The translations under genes were made by a program, and so were the position numbers. This document shows positions 9,666 to 20,210 of a DNA stretch of 43,747 bases, piece by piece (the stretch's first letter is position 1; each line of letters starts with the position of its first letter). The notes beneath the pieces were generated by a model. The model saw nothing but the letters and a program-made list of their open reading frames with translations, was not told where the DNA came from and ran no database searches. The DNA is from Chara braunii (lineage: Eukaryota > Streptophyta > Charophyceae > Charales > Characeae): positions 1,044,906-1,088,652 of the forward strand of contig BFEA01000005.1 in assembly GCA_003427395.1 (NCBI GenBank), in the 5' to 3' direction.

Positions 9666-10680
9666 AAATTGGAAAGAGCATTTGGATTGAGCGCTTGCCT
9701 GGGAATTGGAAAGTGCATTGCATATCACGGGAACCTAGGCATCTGTAAGTCATGACGACCACGTATTGAGTTGCTCAGTTTTCTTCTCCCTTTCTAGTCT
9801 CAAGCCTTAACGAGAGACGGAATATCGGCGCCAACATCGTGACCCCAGGACCTCAGCCCCATAGGGAAAAGTCCAAGCACGACCTGTTCCTCGTAACAAG
9901 GGATGAAGGTTAAAGGATCAAGGTATAGTTAACGATACTCAACATACGGAACCAACTTCGACAACGAGCTCTGGTCGGAAGGTTCGAATTGCGCCTCACG
10001 TTGAGTTCCTAAACGTCCAGGATGCCCTTGAAGGGACCAAGAGTTGCTCTTCTAAGTCTCTTTGACCCTCTCCAACCACGCATCACACCATTAAGGGGCG
10101 GCCCGACCGTTTGGGATGGACAAAGGTTGATCGCGCTAAGTCTAGCGGCACGGTCCATGGGGGAGGCTGGATGAGGTACCGGGTGGAGTCCGCCACCACC
10201 ATAGGGCATTGACACCGCCCTGCCGAAGCATTGAAACCGTTCTGAGACTAACCGCGGGGTTCTTCGTAACTGCACTCACAAACTAATAGGAGCCCAACTC
10301 TCTTGAAAGGAAGAGATCAGATCCAACAAAACACTACTCAAGAGGAACGATTCGCGAGGGCGTCACTAATGGTAAGACAGGGTCCTCAGAGGCATGGACT
10401 GGATCTACCTGCGAGGTGGTACCTCAATAATGACGCTCGTCTTCAAGAAGCTGCAGTCGGACTAAGTTGGGAGGGATGGGTTGAGCTATCAGCAGGGGAA
10501 GGAATGATCACCCTTCCTTTTTGGGGTTGATGGGCTAACATCCTCCACTTATTTGGCAGACAAGGTTTGCGTACCTCCGAGTGAGAACCAGTTGCGTGAT
10601 GGGGACATCGCGTTTGAGTGGGGGGAAGGCGTGTCATCGACCTGATAAGGAAGCGTGCAAAAAAGAAATAACAAACAAAG
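9666..10680. other. no recognised gene
   Basis: The region includes GGCGCCAACATCGTGACCCC at 9827-9846, which faintly resembles the 5' end of a tRNA-Asp-type primer binding site, but no LTR end is visible before it. At 10614-10626 a G-rich run followed by CGTGTC resembles the polypurine tract and LTR start at 11635-11652. No coding sequence is recognised. Confidence 0.4.
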
Positions 10681-10681
10681 G

Positions 10682-10990
10682 AAAGTCTAGCAAGATGTCC
10701 AGAGGAATTACATGCAAAATTGTTTTGAGCTTGGACCTGAGAAAAGTCTGGCAAGATGTCCAGAGGAATCGCATGCAAAATTGTTTTGAGTTCGAGCTTG
10801 AGAAAAGTCTGGCAAGATGTTCAGAGGAACTGCGTGCAGAATTATGTTGAGTTTGGGCTTGAAAAAAGTCTGGCAGAATCACCAGAGGAATGGTATGCGA
10901 TTTTGTTCGAGTTTGGGTCTGAGAAAAGTCTGGTAGAGTGACAAGAGGAATTGTAAGGGGACTGTTTGCAACAAGCTTAAGAAAAGTCTG
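10682..10990. repeat. 61-bp tandem repeat, about five units
   Basis: AAAGTCT recurs at 10682, 10743, 10804, 10865, 10925 and 10983. The shared unit contains GGCAAGATGTCCAGAGGAA followed by GCATGCAAAATTGTTTTGAG. Copies diverge toward the right end. Confidence 0.92.
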
Positions 10991-11634
10991 ACAGAATGAC
11001 CATAAAAACTGTATAAGAGATTATTTAAGAAAGAGTTGCGAGATCCTGCAAAGCAAGTTGAGGGGTTGCATGAAATAGCCTAAGAAGAAGTGAAAGGCCT
11101 AGTGAAATGACCATAAAAATCGCATATGAAAATGCTTGAAAATGAGCAGGGGAAGCCTGATAAGGGATCAAGGCCATTAAATGGGACTGAATATAAGAAG
11201 ATCCAGCATAAGGCGACAGGAATGCAAGAGAATGAGTTAGGGAGGCAACGGGACGAACAAATTAGTACTCGAAAGACAACTAAGCCACAAACAGACATAA
11301 GGCCAGGGACAATGGGGACACAAGAAGGGAGAGAGGGAGTGGACTGTGCAAGGGGCAAGGGAAAAGTGTCACAGAGTTCATGGACTGCATGGGCCAAAAA
11401 GCAGATTATTTGACACATTGAGGATGGTCAAGATTGGGAAAAAAACATGGACTACATGGGACAAAAAACAGATTATTTCAAACAACAGAGGAAAGGCATG
11501 AAAAAATACCAAAAAAAAACCTGGCAAACTAACCATCTATCACACCTTGTCCTCCCCCCCTCCTTGTTTACCCCTCCAAACCCACTCTGCCCCCTGCTAA
11601 CCACAGGCTTGTGCACGATGAGGACATCACGAAC
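10991..11634. other. no recognised gene
   Basis: A purine-rich stretch with a C-rich patch near 11550-11590. GGACATCACGAACGAG just before 11640 aligns with GGACATCGCGTTTGAG at 10602-10617, suggesting a small duplication of the sequence before the polypurine tract. The ORF at 11126-11413 is unrecognised. Confidence 0.4.
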
Positions 11635-11646
11635 GAGGGGGGGGGA
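11635..11646 (+). other. candidate polypurine tract
   Basis: GAGGGGGGGGGA ends three bases before TGCCGAAACTTGTG, which aligns base for base with the TGTCGGGACTGGTG start of copies B and C. A polypurine tract immediately 5' of a TG-starting repeat is the hallmark of the junction between internal sequence and 3' LTR, so the block starting at 11649 may be the 3' LTR of the plus-strand element. Confidence 0.55.
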
Positions 11647-13009
11647 TGTGCCGAAACTTGTGGGTTCCGAATAAAGTCCCGACCCCTAAGAGATGATATA
11701 TGGCTAAAGCGTGCACGACAAAGGAATTCAGAATAAGGCAACAAGAGAAACAGAAAGGATGAAGGACTAAGGCAAGAGTGTCCACGTCGAGGGCCCTGGA
11801 GGATCCCCTGGGTCGCAGAAACCATTAGGCCAAAAATAGATTAACGGAGCGACGAGCGGCAAAGGGCTGCAAGAAATTAGTAAGAACGACCCTCCTTTTC
11901 AAAGAAGGAGGACTTCCATGAAAATAATACGTTGAGGCTAAGCACCGCAAGTAGAAGAGGGTCAGCGATGTTAAGGAAAATATTGCCATAACACCAATAC
12001 ACGATAACGTAGCATGCGACCGTAGAGGCCATCTCAATTGCATAAGGACCATGGACCTACCAAGGGGGCGCAAAGGAAAAGGACTCGCAGGTGCCACCCG
12101 AGCAAGTGTCGGGCCACGGGAAGCCTGGAAATTAACTGGCCTTGGGAGCCATGATAGAAAGGACTAAAAAAAAAGGAAGAGAACCCTAACTTTAAGGCCC
12201 CTAGGCCTTGGAACTGAGAAAAGATCCAAGGGGAATACAGCGGACCACAAGGGAGTGTCAAGGCAATGAAAAAAAAAACCTTGATGGACACAAGACACTA
12301 GAGATGAAGGCCCCAAGTGTGGGGGTCATTTGCGGCAAGGAACGCTGACTGCGAGATTAGAGATCTCGAGGCCGAGAAGGCCGACACACTGGGAACACAG
12401 GAGGGGGTGGAAAATGGGGCTGGCGAGGAATGAGAAATGCCAAGAAAAACCGGGACACCATGGGGAAAGGTGTCGGGAACCACATAAGACTAAGCAAAAA
12501 TAATGACATTTTGGAACGTGTCGGCGGGACCAACGGCGGGAGAAGTGTCGGCGGGGCCACCGGCGGGAACTAGTGCGGGACAAGTGTCGGGGACCTGAGT
12601 TGTCCCAAGGAAGAGTTGTGGAGTCCCACGAGAAAAGAAATATTCGAAGCAAGACACGCCGTCAAGATCAAGATCTACACGGCCAAGAATATTAGCACCA
12701 CTAGTGCAAGCGCTAGTGGGAGCAAACGGGAGAGACGGAAAGGAAAAGAGGAAGCAAAGAAAATTGGAGGAAGGGGCATTACTGCAAACCGAGATATCTA
12801 GGATCAACCACCCTAAGGAAAATAGAGCCTTGAGAGGCTCCATGAGAAAAACAGGCCTCCGGTGGAAAATCCCAATAGGCGGGGCAACAGTTTGGAGGAA
12901 AAGATGATAAAATGGGGCTCCCATGGGTGCGGGAATACCATGACTGCAGCCCGAGAATTAATGGACTGCACCTTGGGCATGTGCAAGGCCTAAAGCAAGA
13001 GGTGGGGCC

Positions 13010-13016
13010 TATAAAA
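13010..13016 (+). promoter_or_regulatory. TATA-like box
   Basis: CCTATAAAAAG lies upstream of a conserved segment with TTGACA(T/C). The same string recurs at 14283 in the duplicated half of the block. Copies B and C have it degraded. It could be an RNA polymerase II promoter element of the repeat; there is no other evidence. Confidence 0.3.
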
Positions 13017-13276
13017 AGCCTCAACAGCTAGTTAACACTTGACATGCCAGAAAAAGAAAGGAAAAAAAAAGAAAAAGGAAAAAAAAAGAGGGAGAATGAG
13101 ACAAAAGAGGGTGAGAGGAAGTGAGTAAGTTGGCCGTCGGTAGGGACAGGCAAGTCCCTACTGTTCGGTTTTGGAGGGAAAAGCGAAAAAAAAAAAGAAA
13201 AAAAAAATGGTCACTAGCAGTAAAAAACGATAACTTGGGAGATGCATTTTGTGACCGGATTCATCCTGGGGTGAAT

Positions 13277-13349
13277 CGGTTACAAAGTGTCTTGATTTTC
13301 TTTAGATTTGACTGAGAAAATCAAAGAAAATCAAGACCTCTTGCAACCG
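13277..13349 (+). repeat. 73-nt conserved hairpin, copy A
   Basis: The left arm starts CGGTTACAAAG and runs through TCTTGATTTTCTTT. The right arm is AAATCAAAGAAAATCAAGA and ends GCAACCG. About 33 nt pair with few mismatches around a short loop. Equivalent hairpins of exactly the same length lie in copies B and C. Confidence 0.9.
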
Positions 13350-14282
13350 AGATACAACGGATTACAAGAGGGGGGGGAAATACATGTTTTGAGTACATCC
13401 TGAGCCAATATTGAGTTCAGATGCACTTGGAAATTGACCGCTTCATTTTGTTTTCGTTTGGGGTAAGTTGTGGGGCAGTGAGGCTAGGAAAATGACCTTT
13501 ACTGCAGTCCGAGAAATAATGGACTGCTGTGGGGTGCCAAGGCCAAGGGAAAATGAGCCTTGACACACTCAAAACACTAAAAAGGAGTGTCCCAAGCTTG
13601 GAGCAAGTGAAGACGGTAAATGGCAAACGTGAGATGAGGATCTCGTGGCCGGGAATAATCAAGGCACTTGAGACACATGAAAAGGGGAGATTTGGACTGT
13701 TGGGGACTAAGGAGTTCCAAATAAAAATGAGACGTTAATAGGGACGATGCCGGAAACTAAATGGGTCCAAATAAAAATAATTGAAAATTGAGACATGTGT
13801 CGGTGGGGCTACCGCCGGGACTAGAAAATACAACTAGTGCGGGATAAGTGACGAAGACTCGAATGTCCCAAGACAAATTGCAGGCTCACATGGAGGGTGA
13901 GCACGCAAGGCAAGTGACACCATCAAGATCAAGATTTTGACGGTCGGAAATATTAGCAACCACAAGTGCAAGCATTGAGTGGGGCAAAAAAAAGAGGGAG
14001 CATGGAGGCAAAAACGATAGAAAAATGATAGAAAAATGATAGTGGGAGACCTACCCTGCAGTCCGAGATATCTCAGACCAATAGGACTTGAGAAAATAGA
14101 GCCCCAAGGGGCTCTATGCAAAAAATGTGTTGTCAAGGACATATCGGAGCAAGGGTCGCCAAAATTGAGTGTAATGGAGATAAAATGGAGCCCCCGTGGG
14201 TGTGGGGGCTTCATTATTGTAATCTGAGATACAACGGTCAGCTGTTGAGTCTAGATTTGACTCTTCATCAAGATCCATGGCC

Positions 14283-14289
14283 TATAAAA
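14283..14289 (+). promoter_or_regulatory. TATA-like box, duplicated copy
   Basis: CCTATAAAAAG again precedes a TTGACACTTG segment, matching the arrangement at 13010. Confidence 0.3.
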
Positions 14290-14490
14290 AGAATCCACAA
14301 CTGCTTGACACTTGTCGCAACAAAAAAAAAAAAAAAAAAAAAAAGGAGAAAAAGGAGGGAGGATGAGATAAAGAGGAAAAAAAGAGTGGAGGAGGATATG
14401 CCGATTAGTTGGGACTGGCACAGTAGAGACTGGTAGGTCCCTAATGTGACCTCATTATTCCGGATTTACCGGAGGGCAATCCGGAGCGAA

Positions 14491-14517
14491 GAGATAAGAC
14501 CCTTGGGGCATTATCTC
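14491..14517 (+). repeat. GAGATAA stem-loop with CCTTGGGG loop
   Basis: GAGATAA and TTATCTC flank a loop with CCCTTGGGG. The counterpart at 16547-16572 keeps the same stem. The one at 30109-30135 has GAGATATGG with CCATATCTC, so paired bases changed together. Confidence 0.85.
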
Positions 14518-15587
14518 GGTAATATTTGAATTAAAAAGACAAAAATGAGAGCTTCTGGATCAACATTCTGAGATTCACATCCATGGAGGAGGAGATATGG
14601 CCGTTATTTGTGGGGTCAGCTCAAATGGCCAACTCCAGAATAAGTTGGCAGCCCAAAATGGAAAGAAACAAAAGAAGAAAAAATACGAAACAGTTCATTT
14701 GGCTGAAAATGAAGGCTCGATGCACCAAAAATTGAAAGAGTGAGTTTTGGGGCTGAAATCTGAAGCAAGGACCACTTGGGGGTAGCACGGATGAATGCTG
14801 GCCTTGGATCTCCGTCAAATCCAAGGTTGAGAATGCGCCGAGGCAAAAAAAAATTCCTCGGCCTACTCAAGATGGGGTAAAACTGGAGAAAATTGACAAA
14901 AAGGTTCGAAGGTTTTTTTTCTTTCAAAGGAGGCTGCCCCTTGAATAATCGGACTCAAAGGGCAGCATATGAAAAACAAAGTGAGGCATGAGGAGGCTCT
15001 AGAGGTAGGCCGAGCTGGTACCAATCACTCGGACTAAATGTACCTGACCAAAAAAACGCTCAGGTGCTCCTGGAGAGGCCTGGGGGTACCTCAGTTCACT
15101 TTGGGGCACATTGAAATGTCCATGACTCACCGAAGTGTTGTGCCCAGCCTACATAAGCTAGGGGAGCAACCCGCCACACTCACATTTGCATGAGGCAAGT
15201 ATATATTGCCCAAATAAGCTCATGAGAGCACTACACTCACTTGAAGTGAGAGGAGGGGAACCGCTGCCAGTCTAGAGGATTGGAGGAGACTGTAGGCTAG
15301 TGTGAAAGAGACTACTGAGGCTGGTAGAGGGAGTGCTGACTCATCTGCGATAGCCCCCAGGCTGTGAGAGAGAAAGAAAGGCTAGTGGGGGTCCACTTAG
15401 CCCTCCTAGAAGGAAGGACTCCATAACCTTGGTGGTAGGAGTTTGCCATTGTTTGGGAGAGGCTAAGGAAGGAAGGAGATGAGGGTATGGAGAAGAAGGA
15501 AGCCATAGTTGGGCTACAAGTGTGCAAAGAAAGATGAGACTTCCGAGTCACCAAGGTGGGCATCTTTATCTCAAGAGATTACAGGAG

Positions 15588-15593
15588 GTAAAT
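15588..15593 (+). promoter_or_regulatory. splice-donor-like site before the CT-rich tract
   Basis: AGGAG/GTAAAT is followed by the CT-rich tract. In the duplicated half the same place reads AG/GTGAGT (17631), in copy B AG/GTGAGT (31253), and in copy C the GT has become AT (38053). Confidence 0.35.
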
Positions 15594-15596
15594 GGG

Positions 15597-15810
15597 AATC
15601 TTCTTTTTCTTCACCTTTTTCTCCTTCTCCTCCTCCTTTTTCTTCCTTCCTTCTTCTTCTTCTTTTCCTTCTCTTTCTTCTCCCTCTTCTTCCTTTTCTT
15701 CCTCTTCCTCATCATCTCCCTTCCTTTCATCCTCTTCTTTTTCTCCTAATTATTCTTCATATTTCTCCATCTCCTTCTGCCCCTCTCTTCTCCTTTTTTA
15801 TCCTCTCCAC
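15597..15810 (+). repeat. CT-rich (pyrimidine) tract
   Basis: TTC/TCC/CTT-rich sequence of about 210 bp. It creates spurious Ser/Phe/Leu-rich ORFs in all forward frames. Counterparts lie at 17639-17835, 31273-31425 and 38068-38325. Confidence 0.95.
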
Positions 15811-15889
15811 AACTGACATACTAAGTACGGGCAATTAGGAAGTAGATTCTCCACTAGAGATTGTCTCTATATTGTCTATCTCCCCCTTC

Positions 15890-16184
15890 CATTGTAATTC
15901 GACACTTTGTGTTTTGAGTTTCCTAGCTTGAGAGTAAGTTTCACTCACTCTCTCTTCATCTTTTGCTCTAATCTTCACTTGGGAGGGAATCGCCACTTTT
16001 CTCCTTGCTTGATTTAATGTTGTAGTCATCATTTACACATGTATTGTTCATTTTCACTCTTCATTGTAATTCGACACTTTGTGTTTGGAGTTTCCTAGCT
16101 TGACAATTGTTCTAATCTTCACTTTGGAGTGAATCGTCACTTTTGTCCTTGCTTGATTTAATGTTGTAGTCATCATTTACACCT
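15890..16184 (+). repeat. 172-bp satellite, first units of copy A
   Basis: CATTGTAAT recurs at 15890 and 16062, a spacing of 172 bp. Each unit contains CTAGCTTGA, a TCACTCACTC segment and GGAGTGAATCG or a near match. Confidence 0.9.
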
Positions 16185-16383
16185 GTGTAGCACGGCGAAC
16201 GTGTTCACGCGAACGTGTTCGCACATTCGTGCGAACAGCTCGCGAACATAATTTTTTTTCGTAAAAAAAAAAAAAAGACATTGGTTTTCGGTTTTTTATT
16301 TTTAACTCACGATTGGCTACGAATTTGGACATGACTCCAAGGCAAAAGTTGCTTGCATTGTTATTTTACATAACATATATATT
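16185..16383 (+). mobile_element. foldback/MITE-like element, 3' truncated at gap
   Basis: The element begins GTGTAGCACGG and holds overlapping GCGAACGTGTTCGC-type palindromes, a poly(A) stretch and GACATGACTCCAAGGC, all shared with 18350-18670. The right part is lost at the N gap. Confidence 0.8.
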
Positions 16384-16391
16384 NNNNNNNN
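16384..16391. other. assembly gap (8 N)
   Basis: Eight consecutive N bases followed by a long A-run. The true length and the join are unknown. Confidence 0.99.
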
Positions 16392-16546
16392 AAAAAAAAA
16401 AAAAAAAAAAAAAAGGAGAAAAAGGAGGGAGGATGAGATAAAGGGGGAGAAAAGAGTGGAAAAGAATGTGACGGTCAGCTGGGACTGGCAGGTCCCTACC
16501 GAGACCTCATCACTCTAGATTTGGCGGAGGACAAGTCGGAGTGCAA

Positions 16547-16572
16547 AGATAACGCCCTTGGGGCATTATCTC
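16547..16572 (+). repeat. AGATAA stem-loop, second copy
   Basis: AGATAA and TTATCT flank CCCTTGGGG, matching 14491-14517. Confidence 0.85.
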
Positions 16573-17630
16573 AACAATACCTGAATTAAAGAGGCAAAAA
16601 TTAGAGAAAAAACAAAAAGGAGTTGACCGTTTTTTTTCTAAACCATGGAGGAGGGAATGTGGCCATTATTTGTGGGGCCAGCTCAAACGGTCAACTCCGA
16701 AATGAGTTGGCTGCCCCAAATGGAAAGAAACAAAAAAGGAAAAAAGACGAAAGAGTGCATTTGGCCGAAAATGAAGGTCAGATGCACAAAAAATAAAAAA
16801 AGTGAGCCTTGGGGCTCAAATCTGAAGCAAGGGCCACTTGGGGTTGACTCAGATTATTGTTAGCTTTGGATCTCAACCAGATCCAAGGCTGAGATGGCAC
16901 CGAGGTACAAGAAAATACCTCGGCCTACTCAAATTGGGGTAAGATCAGGAAAAATTAAGAAATAGGTCCACAAGGTTTTTTTCTTTCAAATGAGGCTGCC
17001 CCTTGAGTATTTGAACCCAAGGGGCAGCATCTGAAAATGAATGTGAGGCATGAGGAGGCTCTAGAGGTAGGCCGAGCAAGAGGCCCAGGTGCTCCCGGAG
17101 AGGCCTAGTGGTGAGAAAAGGCCTTTAAGGTACCTCGGTTCACTTTGGGGCACATGTAGAGGTCCATGGGCTGACCGAAGTGATGTGTCAGCCTACATCA
17201 GTTGGGGAAGCAGCCCACCACACTCACATTTGCATGAGGCAAGTACATGTTGCCTGCATGAGCCCAAGGGAGCTGTACACTCAACCGGAGTGAGAGGAGG
17301 TTAACCACTACCAGTTTGGAAGCTTGGACGAGGTTATGGGCTAGTGAGAGAGGCTGCTGAGACTAGTGGAGGTTGTGCCAGCCAAGGAAGTGGTCCGCTG
17401 TAGGCCCCAGGCTGCGTGAGAGAGCGAAAGGCTATTGGGGATCCACTTAGCCCTCCTAGAGGGGAGGACTCCATAGCCTTAGTGGTAGGAGTTTGCCATA
17501 GCCTTGGAGAGGCTGGGGAAGGAAGGAGATGAGGGCTTGAAGAAGAAGGAAGTCATAGCTGATTTGCAAGTGTGCAAGAAGAGAGAGCTTCACCAAGATT
17601 GAATTCTCCATCTCAAGATACTAAGAGAAG

Positions 17631-17636
17631 GTGAGT
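17631..17636 (+). promoter_or_regulatory. splice-donor-like site before the CT-rich tract, duplicated half
   Basis: GAGAAG/GTGAGTG follows a conserved CACCAAGATTGAA-TCTCCATCTC segment also present near 31217 in copy B. The pyrimidine tract begins within 10 bp. Confidence 0.4.
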
Positions 17637-17638
17637 GA

Positions 17639-17835
17639 TAATTTTATTTTTTTTCTTCTCCTTCTCCTTCTTCTTCTCCTTCTTCTCTTCTTCTTCTTCT
17701 CCTCCTTCCTCCTCATCTTCCTCCCCCTTTTCCTCTTCCTCATCTTCTCATCCCCTTCCTTCTCCTCTTTATCTCTCCCTAATTATTCTCTACCTTTCTC
17801 CATCTCTTTCGTCCCCTCCCTTCTCTTCTTTCTTC
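17639..17835 (+). repeat. CT-rich tract, duplicated half
   Basis: About 200 bp of TTC/TCC repeats, the counterpart of 15597-15810. Confidence 0.95.
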
Positions 17836-17923
17836 TTCTCCATAGCTAACATACTAAGCATGGGGCAAGTAGGAAGTAGCTTCTCCAGTAAAGATTGCCT
17901 CCATATTACCCATTTCCTCCTTT

Positions 17924-19125
17924 CATTGTAATCCGACACGTTGTGGTTGGAGTATCCTAGCTTGAGAGTAAGTTTCACTCACTCTCCTTTCTTATTTTTC
18001 TTTAATCTTCACTTGGGAGTGAATCGCCACTTTTGTATTTGCTTATTCTATTGTTTTAGCCATCATCTACACGTGCATTGTCTTTTGTGACTTTCCATTG
18101 TAATCCGACACTTTGTGGTTTGCGTATCCTAGCTTGAGAAATAGTTTTTTTCTCACTCTCCCTTCTTCTTTTTCTTTAATCTTCACTTGGGAGTGAATCG
18201 CCACTTTTGTACTTGCTTATTCTAGTGTTCTAGCCACCATCTACACTTGCACTGTCCATTGTCACTCTCCATTGTAATCTGACACTTTGTGGTTTGAGTA
18301 ACCTAGCTTGAGAGTGAGAGTGAGTTTCACTCACTCTACCTTTTTCTCTGTGTAGCACGGAGAACGTGTTCGCGCCCCTTCACGTTCGCGTGAACACGCG
18401 AACATGTTCGGGCGAACGTAATTGTTTTTCGGTAAAAAAAAAATAAATAAATCGGTTTTTGATTTTTAACTCATGATTGGATACGAATTTGAACATGACT
18501 CCAAGGCTTGTATTAATATTTTACATAACATATAGTTTTTTCATATTTTTCTGAAAACTTTTTTTTTTAAGTTTTATTTTTTATGTTCGCGTTCGGAGGG
18601 TTTTGGGCGCTTGTCCGCATTCGGGCGAACATGTTCACGTTCGCCTCCGAAGGCGAGCACGGTGCTACGCAACTTCTTCTTTTACTTTAATTTTCACTTG
18701 ATAGTAAATCACCACTTTTGTCCTTGCTGATTTCAATGTTGTTGTCACCATTTCCTCATCCATTGTCCATTTTCACTTTCCATTGTAATCCAACACGTTG
18801 TAGTTTGAATATCCTAGCTTGAGAGTGAGTTTCACTCACTCACTCTCTCTTCTTCTTTTACTCTAATCTTCACTTGGTAGTAAATCGTCGTTTTTGTCCT
18901 TGCTGATTTCAATGTTGTTGTCACCATTTCCTCATCCATTGTCCATTTTCACTTTCCATTGTAATCCAACACGTTGTAGTTTGAATATCCTAGCTTGAGA
19001 GTGAGTTTCACTCACTCACTCTCTCTTCTTCTTTTACTCTAATCTTCACTTGGTAGTAAATCGTCGTTTTTGTCCTTGCTGATTTCAATGTTGTTGTCAC
19101 CATTTACTCATGCATTGTCCATTTT
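17924..19125 (+). repeat. 172-bp satellite array of copy A
   Basis: CATTGTAAT recurs at 17924, 18096, 18270, 18781 and 18957. The large step holds the 321-bp foldback insertion; other steps are 172-176 bp. Each monomer has TCCTAGCTTGAGAGTGAG, a TTTCACTCACTC segment and a GGGAGTGAATCGCCACTTTTG or related segment. GAGAGTGAG-TTT-CACTCACTCTC is an inverted repeat kept in most units. Confidence 0.92.
18350..18670 (+). mobile_element. foldback/MITE-like element, complete copy
   Basis: A 321-bp insertion in the satellite. Its termini are GTGTAGCAC and GTGCTACGC, 9-bp inverted repeats with one mismatch. Both sub-terminal regions hold GAACGTGTTCGCG-like or GAACATGTTCACG-like palindromes. The middle is AT-rich with ACATGACTCCAAGGC shared with the partial copy at 16185. 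It has no coding capacity and I see no clear target-site duplication. Confidence 0.8.
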
Positions 19126-19794
19126 TTTTTTTTTTTTAAAGGTTGTGCAGGTTGGAGACAGTCCTAGGGGGGACCCTGTTACTCAGTCGTAGATGGCACC
19201 CCCGCCAGGAGGGCCGGTGCGTCGAGCCTTCCTACGCTATCGGAGCAGATATTACACTCGCCAAGCGAGACCCCTCTGACGACGCTGCCACCTACGGTAT
19301 CTTATGCCCTATCCCGTTCCCCACACCCCCTAACACACTCACACACTGATGGAACCAGATGAGACTCTCAATAGACAGACATTCAACCTCACGTACCTTG
19401 GAAGATGGGAAGGTATCGACGGAAGCCAACACTCCTCGACCGCGTGCGACAATTGGTAGAGCACACCCGAACTCGGTAGATGGCTTTCCCAAGGACAATG
19501 TTATCAGGAGGCATACCGCACCAAGTCATCCCGATAGCATAGGGTGTTTGTCCCGGCTATGGACGTACCTTGTCCAAGGCACCCCTTCCCNCCCCCCCCC
19601 CTCCATGCACTATGCGCATATATTGTTGGTTGATCATATTGTTGATTGATACCACCGGTAGGTCCCTTCTGTGTTGGTGTCAACCAGACACCGACCCCTT
19701 ACTTGTCAATTTCGAGGTCCCCAAACATCAAGCCAAGCCTCTTTCTTTTTGCATCGGCGCAAGTACCACCACTGCTTGCGCATACCCTCATACC
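19126..19794 (-). mobile_element. antisense poly(A) retroposon insertion
   Basis: A 669-bp segment unrelated to the satellite begins with a T-run (19126-19137), the antisense of a poly(A) tail. It is flanked by CATTGTCCATTTT at 19113-19125 and again at 19795-19807, a 13-bp candidate target duplication. The satellite resumes directly afterwards. No protein family is recognised on the minus strand, so this could be a SINE-like element, a retroposed non-coding RNA or a decayed processed pseudogene. Because the target lies in a satellite, the flanking match could come from neighbouring monomers, but it fits one interrupted monomer. An N lies at 19591. Confidence 0.65.
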
Positions 19795-20210
19795 CATTGT
19801 CCATTTTCACTTTCCATTGTGTCCCAACAGTTCCATAGCTTGAGAGCGAGTCTCACTCACTCTCCCTTCATCCTATGCTCTAATCTTCACTTAGTAATAA
19901 ATCGCCACTTTTGTCCTTGTTGATTTTGATGTTGTAGTCACCATTTGCATTGTCCGTTTTCACTTTCCATTATGCCCCGACACTTTGTGTTTTGAGTTTT
20001 ACAGCTTAAGAGTGAGTCTCACTCACTCCCCTCTTACCTGTTACTCAAATCTGCACTTGGGAGTGATTTCTCACATTTGTCCTTCATCGCCTTAGTGCTG
20101 ATGTCGTCAAATACTCATACATTGTCTCGTTTTCACTGCAAAGCATTCCACACTTCGTTTCTTATGTTTTCGCACTTGGAGTGAGTTTTCACTCACTCCC
20201 CCCCTTTATG
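19795..20210 (+). repeat. 172-bp satellite, resumed after retroposon
   Basis: TTTTCACTTTCCATT recurs at about 19804 and 19957, with a further diverged unit near 20130. TCACTCAC and GGAGTGA segments persist. The array decays and ends near 20210. Confidence 0.8.

Larger units (their letters stand above)
11649..16184 (+). mobile_element. long non-coding repeat block, copy A (possible giant LTR)
   Basis: The block shares an ordered series of landmarks with copies B and C. These are the TG start, GCGGCAAAG-GC(T/C)GCAAGAAA near 11860, a GTGTCGG(C/G)G-rich minisatellite near 12515-12600, and AATATTAGCACCACTAGTGC at 12688. After them come a GCAGTCC/GGACTGC palindrome at 13504 and the 73-nt hairpin at 13277. 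Then follow a second round of the same landmarks from about 13800, a GAGATAA stem-loop at 14491, and a GTACCTCAGTTCAC/CAGCCTACATAAGCTAG block near 15090-15170. The CT-rich tract begins near 15597 and the 172-bp satellite near 15890. No coding capacity is recognisable. A foldback element interrupts it at 16185. Confidence 0.75.
14318..18349 (+). repeat. about 2-kb tandem duplication within copy A
   Basis: 14318-16184 and 16392-18349 align in order. Shared parts are the poly(A) run with GGAGAAAAAGGAGGGAGGAT, the GATAA-CCCTTGGGG stem-loop, the GGGGCCAGCTC block, the ACCTCGGTTCAC block, the CT-rich tract and the satellite start. The halves differ at many positions after the first 50 bases. The junction holds a truncated foldback element and an 8-N gap, so exact copy structure at 16184-16391 is uncertain. 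Confidence 0.8.

Noticed and set aside
9827-9846. Primer binding site for tRNA-Asp type
   Set aside because: Only the GGCGCC core matches and no LTR terminus precedes it.
15509-15838. Ser/Phe/Leu-rich ORFs over CT-rich tracts (also near 17631, 31223, 38023)
   Set aside because: Open in several frames only because the DNA is simple TTC/TCC repeat.
19440-19490. tRNA D-arm-like TTGGTAGAGCACACCC
   Set aside because: It lies on the opposite strand to the retroposon poly(A) tail, and no T-arm box is found at the right distance.
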